From Tribonema minus (lineage: Eukaryota; Sar; Xanthophyceae; Tribonematales; Tribonemataceae): a DNA stretch of 64,000 nt. The DNA is taken from assembly GCA_017506865.1 (NCBI GenBank), contig JAFCMP010000047.1, forward strand, positions 124,001 to 188,000. Direction: 5' to 3'. The position numbers and the translations under genes were made by a program. The notes under the pieces were generated by a model, which did no database searches, was not told the DNA's origin, and worked only from the letters and a program-made list of their open reading frames with translations. Shown one piece after another: positions 32,513-43,600 of this stretch. The first letter of the stretch is position 1, and every line of letters begins with the position of its first letter.

Positions 32513-34683
32513 ATTTGATCAAGCCTTGGTCAAATGCCCTCTTGCAGCTGCCTGGCTGGGTTCTATCTCCACCAGCAGGACGAAACTTCAGCGAGGGAGC
32601 GCAGTAGTGCAGATCAGCCACCTCCCTTCCTCACCCAAACCGGAGCTGCCGCCTGCTTCGCTTGCGAGCTCACAGGGCTTTCGAGCTGCGCCGCGTTGGC
32701 ACTGACGGTAACGACCGCCTCTGCAGCTTGAATGGGATGGCAGCAGCTGCAGTCGCGATGCGGGCAGCAGCAGCACACGCAAGCCCTGGTCCCAGCAGGC
32801 GTGGTCACGCAGCACCCCATTAAGTAAAAAAAAAAAAGTGCACACGAAAGCACTTCAACAGTTCAGAAGATCTAAGTTGAATTGAACTGTGAATGGTACA
32901 CGAGTCACAGGCTGCTGCTGTGCTGTGCTGCGACCGGTTGATGCTGGCGCTCTGCTGCCGCTGCCGTCTCCTGCCGATGATGCTGCAGCAGGGAGGCTGC
33001 CATCGCGACGCGATGGCACAGGTGGCGTCATGCCAACACGCCGGCGTGCGGCAGCGCATCGTCCCTGGCCACATTGTCCTCAGGCCGACCGCACTGGCCA
33101 GCTCCAATAGTCACCGCTGCTGCTGCTGTTACTCCTGCTGCTGCCGCTGCCGTCATCAGCGCCGCCACCACCGCGGCCGGCGATTTTGGCACTGCCACGC
33201 CTCGTGCTCTGCGCCTATCCCGTCTCTCTCTGCATGGCTGCCGCCGCAGCCCCCCCACCCTGGTTGGTCGGCCGCCCACCACTGCTGCCGCTACGTCACC
33301 GCTTTGTTCCGAGGGTATTTCAATTCAGGGTACTTTAAACGATGAGTGAACAGAGACATGGCAACTTCGTGCCTAGGAAAGAGCAGTGGCAGTGCCAGCG
33401 CCTCCGCTGTTCGCAAGTGCACCCAGCAGAACTTTCTCATCAGTCTCGGAAATGAGATGTTCTGATCAGCAGCTCTGAGCTACGCCTTCAAGCCCTCTCC
33501 TGGATTACTGCTGTTTCTCTGCGGTGCGAGATACAAGGTTACTCATTTTGAGGCTTGTGAAGGCGACCTCAAGGGAGTCTCGTACTGACAGCAATCTGCT
33601 ACAGGCAAGTCGTTGAACAACTCTACATGACAGGCCATCACAGCGCAATTGCAACGCAGCTGAACGTGGGATGTAGCAGATGAGCAAGGTTGCGGCAGCA
33701 GCAAAGCACCTGAGGATTTGATTGAATTTATCAACATGGACAAAACATAAGCATGAGTGACACACTCATAGTTAGACTGGCGTGTATCACATGCACTCTT
33801 CCTGCTCTTCAACGTCCGTCGCGTCGTCCAGCGGGGTATTTGGCAGCTGCTGTTACATCCTCTGCCCTTGGACGCCATGCAGCCTCATCCTCCTCTCTGC
33901 TGACCCCCCCCACCACACAATGACGTGCTGTGCGGTCATTCGCATGGAGCATGCTGAGCCAAATGTAGCTTCCCATAATCAGGCGCTCTGTGCACAGCTG
34001 CCGCTGGCGCTGCTGCTGCTGCAGGCACAGCGCCGGCTTAGAAGCTGAGCACATAGCAAGTCCATGGGCATCCACCATCTAGGCTTTTCCGCGCCCTCGT
34101 CGAGAATCGATACAAAGTACACCCGGTGGGCCAGACGACGACCGGCACTGGTGGCAACAGAACAGACAGCAGCGGGCATCAGCACACATAATGCTATGTA
34201 ATTCCAACCCATCAGAACTATTTAGCTCAACCCTACAAAGACGTGGTACCTACCGAGATGGCCTGTGCGGCCAGCATAAGAGCCCTGCCGGCGGGGAAGA
34301 ATCCCGGGGACATGGGAGTGCTCCGGTTGAGCTTGAAAGGTCATGAATGCCACTATCTCGCCAAGTGCAAACCGACGAATTCTAAAAAGTATGCCAACTG
34401 GCAGCATGTCTTTGTATATGCCATAGTCACGTGCGCTTGATTCATCTGGACAAGTGCCAAGCACGCACAACGGGGAGAGGCTCTTTGGGGGGGGGGAGAG
34501 AGGGGGGGAGGCGCACCTGCCAGTTTGTTGAGCCGGCCAAAACATTTAGCTCTTTGAGCAGTGGCTCACATCACGGTACTGCATGAAATGAATTCAAACA
34601 GATATTTATAAGACACGCTTGGTTCTCGTTACCTGGTCTGAGGCGCCTCGTCCGTTGAGCGATGCGCCATCCTTTGTACACCA
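32513..34683. other. Upstream region of the CxHG gene and unassigned sequence
   Basis: No supported gene. A CTG/CAG-rich low-complexity patch occupies about 32930-33290. An isolated inverted core of the dispersed ~150-bp repeat (CTAGGCTTTTCCGCGCCCTC...GAGAATCGAT) lies at about 34080-34115. If the coiled-coil gene model is right, everything from 34684 downward is beyond its 3' end. Confidence 0.4.
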
Positions 34684-37600
34684 TCAGCTCAAATTTGTAT
34701 ACTTCTTGTGCATTCTCAGCTGGATGTGCCGAAGATTGAGCGTTTGCTCGACACGACCGGCTTCCAGGGCAGCATCTGAGCCCTCCTGCGGCTGCTGCTG
34801 TCGAAGGTGCTGTACCTTATCCGTAAGCTCTGCGATTTCGCGCTCCACGAGCAGCTTGACCGCTAGGTCACGCGCAGCCTGCACCTGTTCGAACTGACAA
34901 AAGGTGCGCATGCAGTGCAAACAGCACCCAATCAGCCAAAACTAATTCGAGGGGTGACCCTGCACTCTTGCCTTTTTCTTCCAATTCACAGGTTCGAATG
35001 ATGGCAACGTAATAGTGGGCGCAGCGCTGACAGAGCATTGTACAGATAGCGTGCACACAATAAAAGAGACAGCAGCGCAAGCCATGTGGAGTTGCAGTAA
35101 GGCAGAACAAGAGTTGTGCGTTGCTGCGTACAATCTACTTGTAAACAACTCACATGTGGGGTATCATGACACGTAAAGTATAGTACTTCGAAGTACATAC
35201 TTCCAAGTACAATCCTCCATATACACTATAGTGCACAACAATACTCCATATACACTTATAACCGATAAACCTAAACTCTCTGTAATGCACCAAGTTCTAT
35301 TGGTCATTAACCTCATGTTGTCGCCTGTTCGGCAATATTCAGAGCTCAACGATCTTTTTGATTTGTTTTTCATTCAGCATCATCATTGTCGTCACCGTAC
35401 AGCACACTGCTTGGTGACAAAGGGACTAGAAAGGAAAGCAAGACTGCGTATCTGTGCTATGCCTCAGGTGCCCATGCACAGCGCAAAAACGGCTATGTAT
35501 GTATGATACGCCCTGTTTTATGAGAGCTCAGCGGTGTGCTACAGCATGCTAACTTACCTTGTTGTCGGTGGAGGCCTGTGGAGGTGGGGGTGTCCTCAGC
35601 TATAGCTGTCTTGTGCCAAGACCGGAGGTAGAGAATGAAGTGAGTGTGCAGCTGCCTTTTTGGCAAGTTGCAATTGGATCCTCGGCACAATCCAGGGGAT
35701 CTGACTCAGGAGTAACATGTATGAAACCCTGCATCATCACCCGACATACCAGGGGTATGCCCTAATAATGGCATCATCAGACACGGATACCACAATGTAC
35801 AATCCGTAACAGCTCCCCCTTCGTCGATTCGTCGTCGTCCTCGACGGCGGTCTCAGGGATCAGCGCTGCAAACAGAGGCACATTGGGCCCACAGGACTCG
35901 CACGCTAAGACTCTATGTTGACACATGAGCGGCTGGTGTCAAGTAAAGCTGTTCGAGTCAGAGCGGTAGGAGGGATGGCGAGCCCCACAGGGTGAATCCG
36001 GGGGCGGCTAAAGCACAGCACGGATGTAAGCCAAGGAACTCTCAATGGACACGGGTGTGTCGGCTTGGTTGACAATGAGATTCCAAGTGCTATGGGGGGG
36101 ATCCGTCAGCGGAGCGTTGGCGTCTTGCTCGTTGACTTTGTAGTACCCCTCACGCAAGCGCAGGCGCCGTGGCCGTGCTTCGCCTGTGAACAGCACATCG
36201 AAGGTGTGCCGTGAATGGCGAGGGTGGTACGCTACAAGGCGGCCGCGAGACCAACCAGTGCAGCTGCTGTAGTACCGGATCACATCACCGACGTTGTCTG
36301 CACCGAAGTTGCGAGGTAGCAGAGGGCTGGTGACAAGAGTGATCTGCGGCTTGCTGGCGGTGATGCCGCGTCTCTGGGCTTTGCTCTTCGCTGCTTCAGC
36401 CAGGGCGATGGCAGCCTTGACCTCAGTTGCGTTGAGCTCCTCCCATTCGCCATCGTCGTAGCGAGGGCGCCAGTAGGGGTGGAGGTAACCGCTGATGGCA
36501 CCCCAGATGTACTCGCGTGAGCCAGAGGGGGTGGTCACCTCGCGCACCACTGTCGTGCCGCGTGAAAACCGCTGTAGGGCCTCTTCAACCGAGAGCCGTC
36601 GCGTGGCTGGAGGCTCGGGGCGGCGCGCGTACAGGGGTATGCAGTCGCCATGACGCAGCTCATACATGGCGTGGAACGTGTCAAGTACCCACGGCTGCGT
36701 CATTTCAAGCATGGCAGCTTCGCTGGTGAAGTCGCTCTGCTGGCCCGTTCTGTCGATGTAGCGGTACTGCCACTTGCCGTTGGGGCCGACGCGTCTGTCG
36801 ACTATGCGTTCGAGCCATTCCTCATGGGGAAGGTCTTGCAGTTGCGCTGCTGTGAGTTGCACGTGTGGAGATGTGTGCTCAAAGTGGCTGGGGCGGAGCC
36901 GGAAGGGCTTCATGTGCGTGACGTGCACAGATTTCTGTTTAATGCGGCTGCCCATCATTCGACATGTGAAGGAGAGTCCTGAGTTACCTGCTTTTTCCTT
37001 TACTTGCCAGGGCCCAGTGTACTTCTCGTCCATCTTGCGTGCGCGCTCTTCGACTGGCTCTCGTCTGACGAGGACCCAATCTCCGATGGCGACGTTGACG
37101 GAGCGTTTGATAATGTCGTTTTGCTTTGCCACTTTGGCAGCACGCTTGCCGAAGGCTTCACTGATGACCTTTTCAGCCAACAGCCGTGACTCAGCGCGCT
37201 TTTCGACCTCCGTGTGTAGGTCCATGGGACGGTCTGCGTGGTGAAACGCGTCGTGCGGCAGGGTGTCTTCACGTCCGTAGACGCAGAAGAACGGTGACAG
37301 GCCCGTTTCGTCGCGAGGAGTTGCTCGCAGTTGAAACTGTAGTGTCTCGAGGCCTTCGTGCCAGTTGTCTTGGCGGTCGTTCACCCACAGGCGGAGTGAT
37401 TGCAAGACGCGAGCGTTCATGCGTTCGGCGACGCCGTTAGTCTGGGGGTGGTAGCCACTGGTTTGGATCTTCTTCACGCCCATGCTGGTGCACAAGTCAT
37501 GCACGACCCCAGCAATGAACTCTCCACCCTGATCAGTGACTATCTCTTCCACGAGGGCGCCTGCCTCTAGGATGACAGTGTAGAGGTGCGCTGACACCTC

Positions 37601-40600
37601 TTTGGAGTCTTTAGACTTGAGTGGGAAGAGCCACACAAAGCCAGACCTGGCCTCAACCACAGTAAGGATGTACTCAAACCCTCCTGCCCTCGAGCCCGGC
37701 GAGACAAGGTCTGCGTTGAGCCGTTGGAACATGCGAGTGGGGGGAAAGAGGTGTGTCCTGTACCGGGATGTGTTGGCCTTCTTGTTCAGCTGGCACGCCA
37801 TGCAGCTGGTCACATAGGTGCGGATGTCATGGGCCATGCCAGTCCAGTAGTAGCGCTCAAACACACGAATGTGGGTGGCGCTGACGCCGGAGTGGCCCGC
37901 GCTGGCGTCGTCGTGGCACAGACGAAGCACCAGGGTGCGTAGCGCGGCAGGGACGACCCATTGACACAGCACTTGTCCGCGTTTGGGATGACTGCTTGCG
38001 AAGTGTATGAGGAGACCGTCATGCTCAAAAATGTAGCACTCGCGTGCCACCATCAAGTGCACGGCAAGGTCTTTGTCCGTGGGCAGCTCCTTGTCAGCCA
38101 GCAGGCAAGTCACTGCACAGCAGAAGGGGTCGCGGCGCTGAAATTCGATCAAGGCCTCACGACTCAGCATGGCAGGTGTAGGCGGCGGTCCAGCACTGGC
38201 AGGCTCTGGCTGCGCAGCAAGAGGTGTGGGCTCAGGCCGCGGCAGAGTGCGCTTACGGGGGCGCTCACCGTCACAGTTGGTACGTGCAACGGCGGCGTCA
38301 GCGGGGTCCGCGTCGATTGTCACAGTGGTGGCAGTGGTGGTGGCCACCTGGACGGCCTTTCCTGCGTTGCTGCGACGCTTCTTGCTTTGACGCCAGGGCT
38401 CGAGAGTTGCCCAAGCCGAGGCTGTCCCTGTCCCCTTTGAAGTGTTCGTCAAGGAGAGCGTTCATGTGCATATCCATGGTGGCCGGGGTGAGCAGTGTGG
38501 CGGCTTCACCTAGTGCGACCTCACATGGGGACTCATCTGCGTGCATGTGGAGCAGCTGCTTTGCTTGCTCTGGGGTCACCTCGCTGAGGGACTGCGCGAT
38601 GCCTCCAAAGCTGGCCAGGCAGGCTGCAAGCTCGTTAAGGCGGAAAGGCGTGCCCATAGAGTGCTGCACGTAGCCTTTGTATGAGGCCACGGTGGCGATG
38701 CGCTCGTCAGAGGGGCGCTGGCCGGGCTCCGTGGTGTCGGCTCGCTCCACTGCGTGTGTGGTGGCTGGGTCGTCTGCGAACTGCACACCTGACGGCGGCG
38801 CATCAAAAGTGGCAATGGAGTCGGGCCACTCCTCATCGGCATGGTCGACACGGCGGGGCGCGTCTAGCTCTGCCTGCTGAGGCAGCCGAGAGGGTCCATC
38901 GGCGTTGGAGTTGACCTTGCCAGGTCGGTGCTGGACGGTGATGTCGTACTCTTGTAGGCGCATTGCCCAGCGGAGCAGCTTGCCGTCATTCGATTGAAGT
39001 GTGAGGAGCCAGCGGAGGGCAGCTGCGTCGGTGACGACAGTGCATGGCCTGCCCCAGACGTAAGGCCGAAAGTGGTTCATTGACAAGACTACTGCAAGAC
39101 ACTCGAGAGCTGTGGCTCCCATCTTGGCGTCCTGAACAGAGTTCATCTTTGAAAAGTAGCCCACAACGACCTCACGCTGCAAGGTCCCTTCAACCAAGCT
39201 AGTGCGCCCAGTGCAGGTTGGTGGCTTGGCTTTCATGAGCGGGCTGTCAAGCTCCGTGACCGGCCGGAACTGCGTGAGAACACCGGCAGTGGCGACCTTG
39301 GAGGCGTCCGTGTAGAGCACGAAGGGCAGTGAGAAGTCGGGGTGCATCACTATGGAAGCGCTACACATCTCCTGCTTCAGCCGCTCAAAAGCGTCTCTGC
39401 GGCGTGCGTTCCACTCCATGCACGCGCCATCCTTGGTGAGCTCGACAAGCGGGGCTGCGATGGCGCTAAAGTTGCGCACGTAGCGGCGGTAATAGTTGAA
39501 CACGCCTAGAGCGACTTGTACGAGCCGCTTGTCTGCGAGGCCCCTAGCGTTGAGGGGTGCGCTCATGTCTGCCATTGCCTTCACCTTTTCAGGGTCAGGG
39601 CGAATGCCACCTGCACCAATGATATGTCCAAGGAACTTGACCTCAGAGCGGAAGAGTTGGCACTTCTTCCAGGCCACACTCATGCCTGCAGCCTCTATGC
39701 GCGTGATAACTGCGTCAAGGTGCTGGAGGTGGGCCTCCATGTCGGTGTCATAGACGAGCACATCATCCACGTACACGGTTGCGTAGTCCTTCAGGGCTTC
39801 CTCGCCCAGCACACCGTGCATGAGTCGCGTAAATTGTGCAGGCAAGTTCACCAGGCCAAAAGGGGCCACAGTGTACTGCCAGAGTCCACCATCAGGCGTG
39901 CGGAACGCCGTTTTGGGCTTTGCGGACGTGGTGAGGGGCACCTGGTGGTAGCCAGCAGCCATGTCCAGCGTGCTGATCACCTTGGTGCCTTGCACTTTGT
40001 GCAGCATGTCATCTATGTTGCCCAGCCCGTGGCTGTCTCGCTTGGTGACAGAGTTCAGCTTGCGGAAGTCGATGCAGAAGCGAATCTTGTCACCCTGTCG
40101 TGCGAGAACGGGGTTGCAAGCCCAGGGGCTATTGGAGGGCTCAATCTGCTTGCGTGCGTGCATCTGAGCCATCTGTTGCATGATGTACTCAGCCTCTGCG
40201 CGGGCCCAACGTCTGGCTCTGTCCGCCATGGGCAATGCATCACCGGTGTCAATGTCGAACTCGGTGGTGTCTGTGACGTGCGGGTTTTTTGGGTCAGCCG
40301 GGAAGCAGGCGCGATGCCGCTTCAAGACGTCAAAGACTCGGTCTGCCCATACTTGCCCCTTCGAGTCCTTCTCCTTGAGTATGGGGTTGAGTTGACCATC
40401 GGTCATGAGCATGGTGCGCAGCTCCTCATCCCCACAAACGTCTGAGACGGAGCTGTATGCGTTCACTTGGGCGGCGGAACCAGGTGAGCGCTGCGGACTG
40501 TGTGTGCCTGGCGCAGTGCTGGGGGAGTCTGACTCCTGTATGGGCGGTTCGGAGGCTAGGGCTTTGAGTGCAGCGTCTGCGGCCTGCCTGAACGCCTTCG

Positions 40601-43600
40601 ACTGGTGGTGTCTGACTGCATATTCCAGCACGCGCTTCTGCAACTCACGTTTGAGCTGCTCTGTGTTCTGACTGGTCTGCTCATCAAGCTCAAGGATGTC
40701 CTCCTCTGTGGCAGGAATGGCTGTGCCCACAAAGGTGTTCTTGCGGATGAGGACAGGCAAGGAGCCAGTGTTGACAAGCTTGACCATGACAGGGTTGTTG
40801 GGTGCGACTGTGACCGCAGTGAAGGCTACGCGAAGGCCCTGCGCAGCTAGGCTCTCCATCACCTGGTCATGGCTCGCATGAATCAACGCAGTGTGCTCTG
40901 GCGTGTCCTTAGGAGGCGGGAACAGTGCGAGTTCGACCACTTGTTCTGAGAATGGTGACATCACAACCTCTTCTAGGAGGCGCGCACTGCGTTTGGCAGT
41001 GGGCGGGGAAGCAGGGGCTGCGACGACTCTGTCCACGAGGCCCTTGAAGTTGCACAACCTCGATGCCTTGTCGTCTAGCTTGTGCCGCATGGGGATGGCA
41101 ACGCTGGAGTCTGGCGTGGGGAAGAACTCCATGGTAGAGTACGACAGGCTACTGCCAAAGCTCCCAAAGAAGTCGCCGCCGATGATGGCAGGCATGGGTA
41201 TGTCGGTCACATAAAACCGATGACGAACGAGGGTCTTCCTGAACCGCAGAGTCATCTGCACTGCGCCGGTGATAGGGATGCGCGTTTTACTGTCTGCAAG
41301 TTCGATGGCGGTGAAGTCACCCTGTCGCAACGGTTGTACGCTACCCTCTGGGAGCCGTCTGCTCTGCTGTATGCTCAGCAGGCTCGCCGTGGCTCCGTTG
41401 TCCAGCATGCACTCCATGTTCAGCTCTTTGATGTCTCGCTGGTGGGGCATGCGTGTGATGAGGTTGATGAACCGTTGTGCGCTGGGGCTGCCTGTGGCGT
41501 AGGCCACCTTCTCGCCTGGCTGCACAGGCACATGAGAAAAGCTAAGCGCTGCGAGGTTCGCAAGGGGCTGTTGTTGAAGTTGAAGTTGGGGTTGTTGGAG
41601 TTCTCCCCCTTCTTCTGAGCAGTCCATGGGCTCAGTGTCAGAGTCAGCGTCTGCAGAGACTGGGTCAGGTGCTGCATCTCTGAGAAAGCTGGGCGCGACC
41701 GCGTCTGTGTCGCTCTCCTGCTCACCAGTGTTGTCTGGCACTAAGTCGACTGCAGACAGCTTGGCACGTGCTGTGCTTTCGCTGTCGCGGGAGATGCGTT
41801 GGACAGCGTTGATGCAGCGTTGCACGAGCGTGTGTTGCGTCTCTCGTGAGGCCGTGCCGTCTGTGTGTTCAAGCGCGGCAGTGCTGTCAGCGAGCCACTC
41901 AGGTGTGGGCGAGTTGCGATCCAATGACATTGCAAAGCCATCATCAGAGGGGCTGGACTCTTGCATGTCAAAGATGCCACTGCACCATGCAGCAAGCAAG
42001 AATGCGTGGGCGACATCAGGCATAACAAGGTTGGCCAGCCACAGCTGCAACTGCTCTTGGCTGCCAGTTGGCAAGTCAGACCTGTATGTCAGCATGAGCG
42101 CCATGTCGCGGGGGGTGACAGTCATAGCATCACGTACATCACATGCGTCATCGGGGGATGGGATGTAGTGAGCAGGGTTCACAGGAGGCAAGCCAGGCCA
42201 GCGACGCGTGGGGCTGCCAAACAGTCCATCAAGGTCATGCACGCCTTTGGAGGAACGCACGCGAGGGCGCAAGAAGCAACCGCGAACACGGCGTGGAACC
42301 TTCAGAACATGTCTCATGGAAAGTGGAATTCCATTATTGCACATGGCATTGAGGACTGCGCAAAGGCGCTGGAGCACGGCCTTGACACCAAGGCGGTTGC
42401 GCACAATGAGGACGAGCGCGCGCGTACGCCTGCAGCAGGTGTCAAGCACCGATGCCTTGATGACTGTCTCTAACACTGCGTACCCATTGGCCAACAGGTG
42501 GGCCTTCCCCCTACCCCATGCTTGCGACTTGAGCATCTGCGGGACGTTCTCTGACAACACCAACTCAAGCTCTGCCTCCGTAACCACCTTGGCCAGCTTG
42601 TATGTCAGCTCCGCCGCCTCTCCCTCCACTCCCTCCCCGTTTGCAAAATCTGTGCAAGGGGTAGAGGACGTAGTGAGGTGAGGGCGCAGCTTGCGCAGTT
42701 GGTGGATGATGCGGGGATCATCAAATGACATGCACTGGGGTGCGGCAGACGTAGGGTGTGTCTCCCTATACGCGTCACACGTCTTCGCGCAGTTGTCAAC
42801 AGCGAGCACTGTGTTGACATGCAAGCCAAGTTTACTTGCCTGCGCAAACCCTTCCTCCCAACCGCCTACCCCGCAGCACAGCGACGCGTGCGTGAGATGG
42901 CGCTCCATCGCCTGCTCCCTAGCACGCTCACTCATCTGAGACGCGGCAGGGGTCGCAGCAGCAGGGGGAGGGGGAACAGCCACGTGAGGGCGTGCATGGA
43001 AGGGTGCCGGCGGTGCAGTCATGCCAGCGTCAGTAGGCGCAGATGCAGCAGAGGCATGCGCAGCATGCGGTATCACCGGTGCCGCAGGGGCACTCGCACC
43101 AGGCGTAGATGCCGATGCAGCGCGCGCAGCGTGCAATGTCGCAGGTGCAGCAGGGGTACTTGCAACAGGCGTGGGTGCAGACACATTGGCAGGCTGAGCT
43201 ACAGCAGACGACATGACGCCCAGCGCAGCAAGCATTGCGGTCGCGCAGCGGGGTGCGTGAACGTTTAAGCGGCTGTCGAGCACTGACTCACTGTGTTTGG
43301 TGGCCATGGCGGCGGCGATGGCTGCCTGGATGTCGGCCGTCCACGGCTGCACTGCGGCAGCGGCCGCAGTGGGGGCTGGGGCTGGTGCCGGCGCCGCGGC
43401 AGCAGGTGCCTGGTACACGGTGGGCCAGGAGGGTGCGGGGCCGGCACCGTGCATGGCAGCCAGCTGCGGGACCACTTGCGGCGGCATGGCATAGATGGGC
43501 GCTCCCTGCATCGCGAAGACAGGCGCGGCAGAGGCAGGCGGCGCAAGGTCGCGGCTGCGACTGCGCGACGGGGCGCGGCGGTTGTCCGACACTCAGAGCT

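Noticed and set aside
39516..40445. Long + strand ORF (309 codons) opposite the RT
   Set aside because: It is the antisense shadow of the Ty3 pol gene; its translation has no domain logic, whereas the - strand has all RT motifs.
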